From the NCBI GenBank assembly GCA_002435595.1, contig DJBL01000123.1:1-13244 (forward strand): a DNA stretch of 13,244 nt, read 5' to 3'. The position numbers and the translations under genes were made by a program. Of the stretch, positions 7,541 through 13,244 are shown in pieces. The number at the start of each line of letters is the position of its first letter. The first letter of the stretch is position 1. The DNA is from Stenotrophomonas maltophilia. GTDB lineage: Bacteria; Pseudomonadota; Gammaproteobacteria; Xanthomonadales; Xanthomonadaceae. The notes below the pieces were generated by a model that worked only from the letters and a program-made list of their open reading frames with translations, made no database searches and was not told the DNA's origin.

Positions 7541-8614
7541 TCAGCGCCGGCTCAGCCGATGCACGGCGTCGACCAGCACGCCGACGTGGTCCGGGTTCAT
7601 GTCCGGGGACATGCCGTGGCCGAGGTTGAACACGTGGCCGTCGCGCGAGCCGCCGTTGCCCTGGGCGTAGCTGTCGAGCACGCGGCCGGCGGCGCGTTCG
7701 ATCGCCTCCGGATTGCCGTACAGGGTGGCCGGATCCAGGTTGCCCTGCAGGGCGACGCGGCCCCCGGTGCGGGCCACCGCGTCGGACAGGTCCAGGGTCC
7801 AGTCCACGCCGAGGGCGTCGGCGCCGGTGTTGGCCAGGTCGGCCAGGTGCAGGCCGGTGCCCTTGCCGAACAGGATCAGCGGGGTGCGCTGGTCGCCCTG
7901 GCCGCGGTCCAGTTCCTGGGCGATGCGGGTGAGGTAGCGCAGCGAGAATTCACGGTACATGCCCGGGCTGAGCACGCCGCCCCAGGTGTCGAACACCTGC
8001 AGCACCTGGGCGCCGGCAGCGCGCTGCGCGGCCAGGTAGGCGATGACCGCATCGGTGACCACCGACAACAGCTGGTGCAGGGCCGCCGGTTCGTTCAGGG
8101 CCATCGCCTTGATGCGGGCGAAATCCTTGCTGCCGCCCCCTTCGACCATGTAGCAGGCCAGGGTCCAGGGGCTGCCGGAGAAGCCGATCAGCGGCACCTT
8201 GCCCTCCAGCTCGCGGCGGATCACGCGGACCGCATCCATCACATAGCGCAGTTCGGTTTCCATGTCCGGCACGGCCAGCCGGGCGATGGCCGCGGCATCG
8301 CGCACCGGGTGGCGGAACTTGGGGCCTTCGCCGTCGACGAAGTACAGCTCCAGGCCCATCGCATCGGGGATGGTGAGGATGTCCGAGAACAGGATCGCCG
8401 CATCCAGGTCGAAGCGGCGCAGCGGCTGCAGGGTGACCTCGCAGGCGATGTCCGGGTTCTTGGCCATGGCCAGGAAGCTGCCGGCCTTGGCGCGGGTGGC
8501 GCGGTACTCGGGCAGGTAGCGACCGGCCTGGCGCATCAGCCAGACGGGGGTGCAGTCCACCGGTTCGCGGCGCAGGGCGCGCAGCAGGCGATCATGGCGG
8601 GAGGGGCTGGTCAC
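7541..8614 (-). CDS. hemE: Uroporphyrinogen decarboxylase
   Basis: This cytoplasmic enzyme removes four carboxyl groups from uroporphyrinogen III to give coproporphyrinogen III in haem synthesis. The 357-residue product matches the usual length (about 354). The family signature PVWLMRQAGRYLPEYR is at residues 23-38, with R28 and R32 contacting substrate. The catalytic Asp is D78 in FSDIL, and a second signature, GFSGSPWTLACYMVEGG, follows in the middle. The frame stays open to 8752, but I start at GTG 8614 because AAGGA lies eight bases ahead and the protein then begins just before the conserved N-terminus. It is the last gene of a same-strand run aroK-aroB-WGR-hemE and lies 58 bases after the WGR gene. 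SMAG-type hairpins follow it. Very sure. Confidence 0.97.
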   Translation of the reverse strand: MTSPSRHDRLLRALRREPVDCTPVWLMRQAGRYLPEYRATRAKAGSFLAMAKNPDIACEVTLQPLRRFDLDAAILFSDILTIPDAMGLELYFVDGEGPKFRHPVRDAAAIARLAVPDMETELRYVMDAVRVIRRELEGKVPLIGFSGSPWTLACYMVEGGGSKDFARIKAMALNEPAALHQLLSVVTDAVIAYLAAQRAAGAQVLQVFDTWGGVLSPGMYREFSLRYLTRIAQELDRGQGDQRTPLILFGKGTGLHLADLANTGADALGVDWTLDLSDAVARTGGRVALQGNLDPATLYGNPEAIERAAGRVLDSYAQGNGGSRDGHVFNLGHGMSPDMNPDHVGVLVDAVHRLSRR

Positions 8615-8672
8615 GGAACGCTTCCTTGGACTCTGGTGGCGCGGGGGCCGGGGGAGGGGCGTGGGCCTGCGC

Positions 8673-8924
8673 TCAGCGCGGGGCCACGCCACTGGTATAG
8701 GTGATCTGGTAGCCGCGCTGGAGCTGGGCGTCGCGCGCCTTCTCGAACGCATGCTGGGCCTGCCCGGCCTGCAGGAACAGCTCCCGCCGCAACTGCGCGC
8801 GACCGCCGACCAGGCCGGATTCGCGCAGCAGTTCCCAGCCGCCGAACAGGTCCGGTTGCAGGGTCAGCTGGAGATAGCGGGCCGGTTCGGCGCCGCTGGG
8901 GTGTTGCTGCAGGAACACGCGCAT
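8673..8924 (-). CDS. Small WGR-domain protein
   Basis: This 83-residue protein starts MRVFLQQHP and shows the core of a WGR domain: YLQLTLQPDLFGGWELLRES at about 17-36, then a basic stretch, GGRAQLRREL, and a C-terminal helix ending in a KARDAQLQRGY-like segment (residues 62-72). WGR domains occur in PARPs, in bacterial DNA-repair proteins and as free-standing proteins; they can bind nucleic acid. Here the name-giving W-G-R turn is poor (ESGLVGGR where EWG..GGR would be typical). The gene lies between aroB (72 bases) and hemE (58 bases) on the same strand, as an unrelated passenger. There is no clear ribosome site before ATG 8924, but a TACAAT box is 7 bases upstream. The family is likely; the function is unknown. 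Confidence 0.8.
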   Translation of the reverse strand: MRVFLQQHPSGAEPARYLQLTLQPDLFGGWELLRESGLVGGRAQLRRELFLQAGQAQHAFEKARDAQLQRGYQITYTSGVAPR

Positions 8925-8931
8925 GGCTGCG

Positions 8932-8937
8932 ATTGTA
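8932..8937 (-). promoter_or_regulatory. Possible -10 box for a leaderless WGR transcript
   Basis: On the minus strand TACAAT (5 of 6 matches to TATAAT) ends 7 bases before ATG 8924. That spacing would put the transcript start at or next to the start codon. No good -35 element is visible. Confidence 0.3.
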
Positions 8938-8956
8938 GCCGTGAACGCCGGGGCCG

Positions 8957-8977
8957 GCCGGGGCCGATGACCCCGGC
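8957..8977 (-). terminator. Intercistronic hairpin after aroB
   Basis: Arms 8957-8963 (GCCGGGG) and 8971-8977 (CCCCGGC) form a perfect 7-bp GC stem with a 7-base loop, 20 bases past the aroB stop. No T run follows on the minus strand. It could pause transcription or protect the aroB end of a processed transcript. Confidence 0.3.
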
Positions 8978-8996
8978 TGCGGCCAACGGTCGCAGG

Positions 8997-10103
8997 TCAG
9001 CCGGCGGCCAGCACGCGCAGGACGTCGGCTTCGTCCACATCGGCCACCACTTCGGCGCGACCGATGCCACGCCACAGCACCAGGCGCAGGCGCCCGGCGA
9101 CATTCTTCTTGTCCAGGCGCATGCGGGCCAGTAGCGCCTCGGCGCCCAGTCCGGCCGGGATGGCCACCGGCAGTTCATAGCGCTGCAGCAACTGGCGCAG
9201 CGCCACGGTGTCGGCCTGGCTGCTCATGCCCAGCTGTTCTGACAGCCGCGCGGCCAGCACCATGCCCACCGCCACGGCCTCGCCATGGTTGAGGTTGTCA
9301 TTGCCCGGCGCGCCGTAGCCCTGTTCGGTCTCGATCGCGTGGCCGAAGGTGTGGCCGAGGTTGAGCAGCGCACGCTCGCCCTTTTCCAGCGGGTCGCGCG
9401 CGACGATCTCGGCCTTGTGTTCGCAGCTGCGTGCGATCGCCTGGGCCAGCGCGGTGTCGTCACCGGCCAGCAGCGCGGCATGCTCGGCCTGCAGCCACTG
9501 GAAGAACAGCGGGTCGCCGATGGCGCCGTACTTGATCACCTCGGCCAGGCCGGCGCGCAGCTCGCGCGGGGGCAGGGTGCGCAGCGCGGCGGTATCGGCG
9601 ATCACCGCGCGCGGCGGATGGAACGCACCGACCAGATTCTTACCTTCGGGGATGTCCACCGCGGTCTTGCCACCCACCGAGGAATCCACCATCGCCAGCA
9701 GCGAGGTGGGCAGTTGCACGCAGTCCACCCCGCGCATCCAGCAGGCGGCGGCAAACCCGGCCAGGTCGCCGGCCACGCCCCCGCCGAGCGCCATCACGCA
9801 GGCATCGCGGGTGGCGCCGAGCGCGGCCAGCGCGCTGATCGCCGCGCCGAAACTGGCCAGCGTCTTGGAGGCTTCGCCGGCCGGCAGCACCAGCTCGCCG
9901 ATCAGCAGGTCCGGCCGCTCGGCCAGCAGGGCGGCCTTGACCCCGGCCAGGTACAGCGGGGCCACCGCGTCGTCGCTGAGCAGCAGCACGTGGCGACCGC
10001 GCACGTGCTCGGCCAGCAACGCGCCCTGGCCGAGCAGGCCCGGGCCGATGTGGATGCGGTAAGGGGTGGCGCCGGCAACGGCGACGATGCGGGGGGAGGT
10101 CAT
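8997..10103 (-). CDS. aroB: 3-dehydroquinate synthase
   Basis: This cytoplasmic, NAD- and metal-dependent enzyme turns DAHP into 3-dehydroquinate, the second step of the shikimate pathway. The product has 368 residues (family usually 355-370). The NAD-binding glycine motif GGGVAGDLAGF is at 107-117, followed by LPTSLLAMVDSSVGGKTAVD at 131-150. The metal ligands are E188 (LAEVIKYG), H251 (NLGHTFGHAIE) and H273 (NHGEAVAVGM). The frame runs up to ATG 10127, but ATG 10103 is preferred because it overlaps the aroK stop as ATGA, a translational-coupling arrangement. Between H251 and H273 there are about five more residues than in E. coli (22 against 17). aroK lies upstream in the same transcript. 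Very sure. Confidence 0.97.
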   Translation of the reverse strand: MTSPRIVAVAGATPYRIHIGPGLLGQGALLAEHVRGRHVLLLSDDAVAPLYLAGVKAALLAERPDLLIGELVLPAGEASKTLASFGAAISALAALGATRDACVMALGGGVAGDLAGFAAACWMRGVDCVQLPTSLLAMVDSSVGGKTAVDIPEGKNLVGAFHPPRAVIADTAALRTLPPRELRAGLAEVIKYGAIGDPLFFQWLQAEHAALLAGDDTALAQAIARSCEHKAEIVARDPLEKGERALLNLGHTFGHAIETEQGYGAPGNDNLNHGEAVAVGMVLAARLSEQLGMSSQADTVALRQLLQRYELPVAIPAGLGAEALLARMRLDKKNVAGRLRLVLWRGIGRAEVVADVDEADVLRVLAAG

Positions 10104-10642
10104 GCGGTGGGGTCCTGTCGCTGCCATTGCGCCGCCAGGCGCAGCACCAGCTGCGCGGTGGCGTCGGCGGGGGTGTAGAGATCGGTATCCAGGGTGAGGT
10201 CGGCCAGCCCGCGGTACAGCGGGTCGCGCAGCGCGGCCATCTCGTGCAGCACCTGCTCGCGGTCCGGCCGCTGCAGCAACGGGCGGGTGCGGTCGCGCGC
10301 CAGCCGCTCGAGCTGGGCGGCCACGCTCACCCGCAGGTAGACCACGAAGCCGCGGCTGGCGATGGTCTGGCGGTTGCCGGCATCGAGCACCGCGCCACCG
10401 CCGGTGGACACCAACTGGTTGTGTCCGGCCAGCAGCGTCTGCAGCACCTGGCGTTCGTGCTGGCGGAAGCCGGCTTCGCCGGAGTGCTCGAAGATCGTGG
10501 GAATGCTCGCCCCGGCTGCCTCGACGATGGCCTGGTCGGCATCCACGAAATCCAGCGTGAAGCGCTCGGCGAGGCGGCGCCCGATGCAGGTTTTGCCGGC
10601 GCCCATCGGGCCGATCAGGATCAGGTTCGGAGCGGGATTCAT
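10100..10642 (-). CDS. aroK: Shikimate kinase
   Basis: This cytoplasmic kinase makes shikimate 3-phosphate from shikimate and ATP. The product has 180 residues, the normal size. Walker A GPMGAGKT is at 11-18. The DAD pair at 34-36 and R60 in GFR match the Mg and shikimate-binding positions, STGGGAVL is at 79-86, and RTRPLL marks the lid. ATG 10660 lies upstream in frame but has GGAG touching it, so ATG 10642 is chosen, with AGGA nine bases ahead. It is first in the aroK-aroB-WGR-hemE run, overlaps aroB by four bases (ATGA), and is divergent from the dodecin gene across 95 bases. aroK beside aroB is a common order in gammaproteobacteria. Very sure. Confidence 0.97.
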   Translation of the reverse strand: MNPAPNLILIGPMGAGKTCIGRRLAERFTLDFVDADQAIVEAAGASIPTIFEHSGEAGFRQHERQVLQTLLAGHNQLVSTGGGAVLDAGNRQTIASRGFVVYLRVSVAAQLERLARDRTRPLLQRPDREQVLHEMAALRDPLYRGLADLTLDTDLYTPADATAQLVLRLAAQWQRQDPTA

Positions 10643-10737
10643 TACCCGCGATCCTAACATCTCCGTGCCGCCGCCTTTACGCGCCCGCCCCCATGGTGGG
10701 CGGTGCGGAATGTCCCGCGCGCACCCGGAGCCTGTCC
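10643..10737. promoter_or_regulatory. Divergent intergenic region, aroK / dodecin
   Basis: The promoters of both genes should be here. On the minus side TAGGAT ends eight bases before the aroK ATG and contains its AGGA ribosome site, so it is ambiguous. On the plus side a 6-bp stem (10685-10690 with 10698-10703) lies in the dodecin leader. I see no convincing -35/-10 pair. Confidence 0.35.
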
Positions 10738-10941
10738 ATGTCAGTGGCCAAAATCATCGAGATCAATGCCTCCTCCAAGACCAGCGTGGAAGACGCGGTC
10801 CGCAGCGGCCTGAAGAAAGTGTCCGAGACGGTCAAGGGCATCCAGGGGGCCTGGATCAACGAGACCAAGGTGGTCACCGATGGCGAAGGCAACATCACCG
10901 AATGGCGGGTCAACCTGCGGGTGACCTTCCTGGTCAGCTGA
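10738..10941 (+). CDS. Dodecin family flavin-binding protein
   Basis: This small protein of 67 residues matches the usual dodecin size (65-75). Dodecins form hollow dodecamers that bind and store flavin, shielding the cell from free flavin. It starts MSVAKIIEINASS, has the amphipathic helix (SVEDAVRSGLKKVSETVKGI), the Trp of the flavin stack in GAWINET (about residue 39), and a final strand EWRVNLRVTF. ATG 10738 is chosen over ATG 10693 because GGAG (10727-10730) is seven bases upstream and the family starts here. The position that is Gln in archaeal and many bacterial dodecins (yQv) reads Arg (WRV) here; I recall this in a proteobacterial subgroup. Its stop is only six bases from the stop of the convergent kinase gene. 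Confidence 0.93.
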   Translation: MSVAKIIEINASSKTSVEDAVRSGLKKVSETVKGIQGAWINETKVVTDGEGNITEWRVNLRVTFLVS

Positions 10942-10947
10942 GCCGGG

Positions 10948-11775
10948 CTAGGCGGCCGGCCGTACCTGGCGCTGTTCGTCCAGGGCGATCACCCGGTCGG
11001 CCAGTGCCGGCAAGGTGCGCAGCGCCTGCCGGCTGACCCGCTCGTAGTACTGCACGAAACGCTCCAGCTGGGCGCGGCTCATGCTGCTGCGCTCGGGCTG
11101 GGCGGCCTGCAGGCTTTGTTCCTGCTGCCAACGCCAGCGCGGCACTACCGCGAAATCCGGCGGCTGCAGGAACCACAGCCGGTGGCAGCGCTGCCACAGC
11201 GCGGGATAGTCCTGGGCCAAGGCCTGGTTGCACCAGTGTCGCCAGCGCCCGTCGGCATCGGCGTCGCGTTCGAGCGCGTTCAACGGCGCCGCCAACGCGG
11301 CCTCGGGCTGCGCCGGGGTACCCAGGAACCAGCCTTCGAACACCAGCAGGTCCAACGCCCCGTCCACGCGCGGCCAGTCGGCCTGGGCGACGCGTTCGTC
11401 GGCCAGCTTGTCAAAACGCGGCAACGCCACCGGTTGCCCGGCCGCGATCGCCTCCAGCGTGGCATGGGCCAGCGGCAGATCATGGGTGCCAGGCGGGCCG
11501 CGGGTGAGCAGCAGCGGGTGCACCTGGCGGGCCAGGCGCTGGCGCTGGGCGCGGGTGAGGTAGAAGTCATCGATGGACAGCGCTGCCGCGCGCAGGCCGC
11601 GTTGCCCGGCCAGGGCCACCACCTGCGCGGCCAGCGTCGATTTGCCGCTGCCCTGCAGGCCGCTGATCGCCAATACTGGGACGCCTTGCGCCGCCGCCAG
11701 CGCATCGTCCAGGGCCTGGGCGACCAGTGCGTCCGGAAATCCTTTGTTGCGGGGCATGTACGTGGCAGCGCGCAT
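10948..11775 (-). CDS. P-loop kinase of the D-glycerate 3-kinase type
   Basis: This is a cytoplasmic kinase of about 275 residues, similar in layout to plant glycerate kinase (GLYK) and its yeast and bacterial relatives in the PRK/uridine-kinase superfamily. Walker A is GLQGSGKST near residue 45, then SIDDFYLTR (catalytic Asp region), RGPPGTHDLPLA, PRFDKLADER, VFEGWFLG (Walker B-like), a PDFAVVPRWRWQQEQ segment and a C-terminal FVQYYERVSRQAL helix, all in the family order. The likely reaction is ATP + D-glycerate to 3-phosphoglycerate, but the substrate is not provable from sequence. The frame opens far upstream across pdxH, so the start must be ATG 11775 or ATG 11757 (six residues shorter). 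Neither has a ribosome site; a TATTGT box six bases before 11775 favours a leaderless start there. It is divergent from pdxH and convergent with dodecin. Confidence 0.85.
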   Translation of the reverse strand: MRAATYMPRNKGFPDALVAQALDDALAAAQGVPVLAISGLQGSGKSTLAAQVVALAGQRGLRAAALSIDDFYLTRAQRQRLARQVHPLLLTRGPPGTHDLPLAHATLEAIAAGQPVALPRFDKLADERVAQADWPRVDGALDLLVFEGWFLGTPAQPEAALAAPLNALERDADADGRWRHWCNQALAQDYPALWQRCHRLWFLQPPDFAVVPRWRWQQEQSLQAAQPERSSMSRAQLERFVQYYERVSRQALRTLPALADRVIALDEQRQVRPAA

Positions 11776-11781
11776 GCGGCG

Positions 11782-11787
11782 ACAATA
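11782..11787 (-). promoter_or_regulatory. Possible -10 box for a leaderless kinase transcript
   Basis: On the minus strand TATTGT lies six bases before ATG 11775. With no Shine-Dalgarno sequence before either candidate start, a transcript beginning at the ATG is plausible. No clear -35 is seen. Confidence 0.25.
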
Positions 11788-11816
11788 AACCCAAATCGAG
11801 TGGCAAGAAACCAACC

Positions 11817-12416
11817 ATGACCGATCTGTATACCGAAGCGCTGTCGACCTTTGCCGCGCTGTTCGAGGAAGCCAAGCGCAGCGCGGAAATCGAACCCAAT
11901 GCGATGACCGTGGCCACGGCCGACACCAGCGGCCAGCCGTCGGCACGCACCGTGCTGCTCAAGGCCTTCGATGCACGTGGCTTTGTGTTCTACACCCACC
12001 TGGACAGCCATAAGGGACGCGAACTGCAGGCCAATCCGCGCGCGGCGCTGCTGTTCCTGTGGCGCAGCCTGCGCGAGGCCGGCATCCAGGTGCGCATCGA
12101 AGGCGGCGTCGAACAGGTCGACGACGCCGAGGCCGACGCCTACTTCGCCTCGCGCCCGCGGATGAGCCAGATCGGCGCGTGGGCCTCGCTGCAATCGAAG
12201 ACGCTGGCCTCGCGCGAGGCGTTCGATGCGCGCGTGGCCAGCACCGAAGCCCGCTTCGCAGACCGCGACGTGCCGCGCCCGGAAGGCTGGAGCGGGCTGC
12301 GCGTGGTGCCGCAGCGCATCGAGTTCTGGTACGGGGCGCAGTTCCGGCTGCATGAGCGCTGGTGCTATGAGCGCGATGCGGGCGGGCAATGGAGCAAGCG
12401 GTTGCTGTTCCCGTGA
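11817..12416 (+). CDS. pdxH: Pyridoxamine/pyridoxine 5'-phosphate oxidase
   Basis: This cytoplasmic FMN enzyme oxidises PNP or PMP to pyridoxal 5'-phosphate, the last step of de novo and salvage vitamin B6 synthesis. The 199-residue product starts MTDLYTEAL. It has the FMN-binding run ARTVLLKAFD (43-52), FVFYTHLDSHKGREL (56-70) and the C-terminal signature VVPQRIEFWYGAQFRLHER, and ends in KRLLFP, as in the family. The frame opens at 11727, but that part overlaps the divergent kinase gene and lacks conserved sequence; ATG 11817 gives the family N-terminus. Only a weak AAGAAA precedes it. It is transcribed alone: a strong terminator begins 11 bases after the stop. Very sure. Confidence 0.97.
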   Translation: MTDLYTEALSTFAALFEEAKRSAEIEPNAMTVATADTSGQPSARTVLLKAFDARGFVFYTHLDSHKGRELQANPRAALLFLWRSLREAGIQVRIEGGVEQVDDAEADAYFASRPRMSQIGAWASLQSKTLASREAFDARVASTEARFADRDVPRPEGWSGLRVVPQRIEFWYGAQFRLHERWCYERDAGGQWSKRLLFP

Positions 12417-12426
12417 CCGCGCCCGC

Positions 12427-12472
12427 GCCGGCCATCGGACAGGCCGCGCCTGCCGATGCGCCGGCGTATTTT
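12427..12472 (+). terminator. Intrinsic terminator of pdxH
   Basis: A long GC-rich hairpin is made of GCCGGC (12427-12432) with 12460-12465, CATCGG (12433-12438) with 12453-12458, and CAGGC (12440-12444) with 12448-12452. That is 17 pairs with two single-base bulges and a 3-base loop. It is followed by GTATTTT (12466-12472). Place, stem and T run all fit Rho-independent termination just after the pdxH stop. Confidence 0.8.
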
Positions 12473-12487
12473 CGCCTGCCGCTGGAT

Positions 12488-12507
12488 CGGAGCGGCTGAC
12501 CGCTCCG
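12488..12507. repeat. Second hairpin between pdxH and doxX
   Basis: CGGAGCGG (12488-12495), loop CTGA, CCGCTCCG (12500-12507) form a perfect 8-bp stem with a tetraloop. No T run is on either side. It lies 16 bases past the pdxH terminator, about 150 bases before doxX. It may back up the terminator or be a protein-binding palindrome. Confidence 0.4.
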
Positions 12508-12659
12508 GCCCAGCATCGGGGGCTGCGTGCCCATCGGCCAATCACGACGCGCGCGGGGGCGGGCAAACCCTCGCCGCATCAGGCCGAGCGCGGCCGGGCC
12601 CGCCTGCGTGCGGCAGTGCGCGGCATACTCGCGCCCTCCCGTGCGGATTGGGCACCACC

Positions 12660-13121
12660 ATGTCACTGTTTCGATGCCTGTTTGCTGTTATGCCCGCGCG
12701 CCAGGGGGCCGAATCGGCGCTGCTGCTGCTGGCCCGGCTGGTCGCGGGACTGATGTTCAGCGTCTCCGGGTGGGGCAAGCTGTTCACCGCCGCCGGACGC
12801 GAACGCATGGTGCACACACTGGGCGAGGCCGGCATCCCGTGGCCGGCCTTGAGCGCGCCGGTGCTGGGGGCGATCGAATGGATTGCCGGCGGCCTGCTGG
12901 TAGTGGGCCTGGCGAGCCGGCCCTCCGCGTTGCTGCTGGCGGCGATCTGCGCGGTAGCCGCCTTCACCGATGGCATTGCACGCATTCCGGGCGGGCTGGG
13001 CGTGCTGGAGTGGCTGAGCTGGTTCCTGTATCTGCCCGAGGTGCCATTGAGCGTGCTGCTGTTGTGGGTCGTGGCGGTGGGCAGTGGCCGCTGGGCATGG
13101 GAAGCGCGCTGGGCGCGCTAG
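12660..13121 (+). CDS. DoxX family inner-membrane protein
   Basis: This 153-residue protein has four hydrophobic segments, typical of DoxX/DoxD-like proteins: LLLLARLVAGLMFSVSGWGK (about 20-39, with the family's SGWGKL turn), APVLGAIEWIAGGLLVVGLA, ALLLAAICAVAAFTDGI and VPLSVLLLWVVAVGSG. DoxX proteins are linked in different bacteria to quinone/thiosulfate redox chemistry or stress complexes, but most members are uncharacterised, so no reaction is claimed. The frame opens at 12456, before any conserved sequence; ATG 12660 gives the family N-terminus. Its ribosome site is weak (GGG about nine bases ahead). It is preceded by a 243-base gap holding the pdxH terminator and a second hairpin, so it probably has its own promoter. 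Its stop overlaps that of the minus-strand regulator. Confidence 0.85.
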   Translation: MSLFRCLFAVMPARQGAESALLLLARLVAGLMFSVSGWGKLFTAAGRERMVHTLGEAGIPWPALSAPVLGAIEWIAGGLLVVGLASRPSALLLAAICAVAAFTDGIARIPGGLGVLEWLSWFLYLPEVPLSVLLLWVVAVGSGRWAWEARWAR

Positions 13122-13244
13122 CCGAGCCCGGCCTCGCGCAGCCGCCGCCACAGGGTGGTGCGGGAGATGCCCAGTTCGGCGGCCAGACGGGCCCGGTTGC
13201 CACCGCAGCGCGCCAGCAGGGTCGGCAGGCTGTCCGAGCCCACG
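13118..13244 (-). CDS. C-terminus of a regulator with Fis-type helix-turn-helix (cut by window edge)
   Basis: The last 41 residues are visible on the minus strand, ending at TAG (13120-13118). They read as a Fis/HTH_8 domain: LARCGGNRARLAAELGIS then RTTLWRRLREAGLG. The N-x-x-x-A-A-x-x-L-G-I-S-R-x-T-L-x-R-x-L pattern is the C-terminal DNA-binding element of NtrC-type sigma-54 activators, PrpR among them. With no AAA+ domain in view I cannot tell which. The end overlaps the doxX stop tail to tail by three bases. The family of the domain is clear; the identity of the protein is open. Confidence 0.75.
   Translation of the reverse strand, partial: VGSDSLPTLLARCGGNRARLAAELGISRTTLWRRLREAGLG

Noticed and set aside
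6487..8704. Plus-strand open frames (6487-7629 and 7406-8704) across mdtD and hemE
   Set aside because: They are antisense to well-recognised genes, Gly/His/Gln/Ala-rich with no motifs, and cross the repeat region.
8611..9075. 154-codon minus-strand frame overlapping the WGR gene
   Set aside because: Arg/Pro/Gly-rich in another frame; the 8673-8924 frame carries the WGR pattern.
9285..10178. Plus-strand open frame over aroB
   Set aside because: It is antisense to aroB and has no ribosome site or recognisable domain.
11280..12566. Minus-strand 428-codon frame across the kinase and pdxH
   Set aside because: It runs in the wrong frame over the kinase and antisense over pdxH; no coherent domain.

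Overview
The window looks like chromosomal DNA of a high-GC gammaproteobacterium of the family Xanthomonadaceae, most likely Stenotrophomonas. The grounds are the strong G/C bias at third codon positions, the set of housekeeping genes (aroK-aroB-hemE, pdxH), and intergenic GTAG-headed palindromes with a CAT loop that match the SMAG-type REP elements known from Stenotrophomonas. The genus is an inference from these signs, not a search result. I see no phage, insertion sequence, plasmid function, tRNA, rRNA or CRISPR array.

Left part (1-5800, plus strand): two tandem paralogous hybrid sensor kinases. Each has a periplasmic beta-propeller sensor, a Y_Y_Y domain, one membrane helix, a histidine kinase module and a C-terminal receiver. 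The first runs in from outside the window, and its ATP-binding domain has lost all the nucleotide-binding boxes while its phospho-acceptor histidine and receiver stay intact. The second is complete and looks fully active. This pair, an apparent pseudokinase beside an active partner, is the most interesting thing in the window.

Middle (5866-7540, minus strand): an MdtD-like DHA2 drug/proton antiporter, then a short non-coding stretch (7270-7540) with two direct SMAG-like hairpins, one inverted relative and a half-site.

Core block (7541-10642, minus strand): aroK, aroB, a small WGR-domain protein and hemE read in one direction. aroK and aroB overlap by four bases. This block joins shikimate/chorismate synthesis to haem synthesis. 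A dodecin gene is divergent from aroK.

Right part (10948-13244): a D-glycerate 3-kinase-like P-loop kinase (minus) is divergent from pdxH (plus), which ends in a strong intrinsic terminator. A DoxX-like membrane protein follows (plus). The C-terminal Fis-type helix-turn-helix of a regulator (minus, cut by the window edge) overlaps the doxX stop codon tail to tail.

The window is densely coding and no gap between genes exceeds 300 bases. Most of it is ordinary core genome. The kinase pair, the repeats and the small WGR protein deserve the second look.
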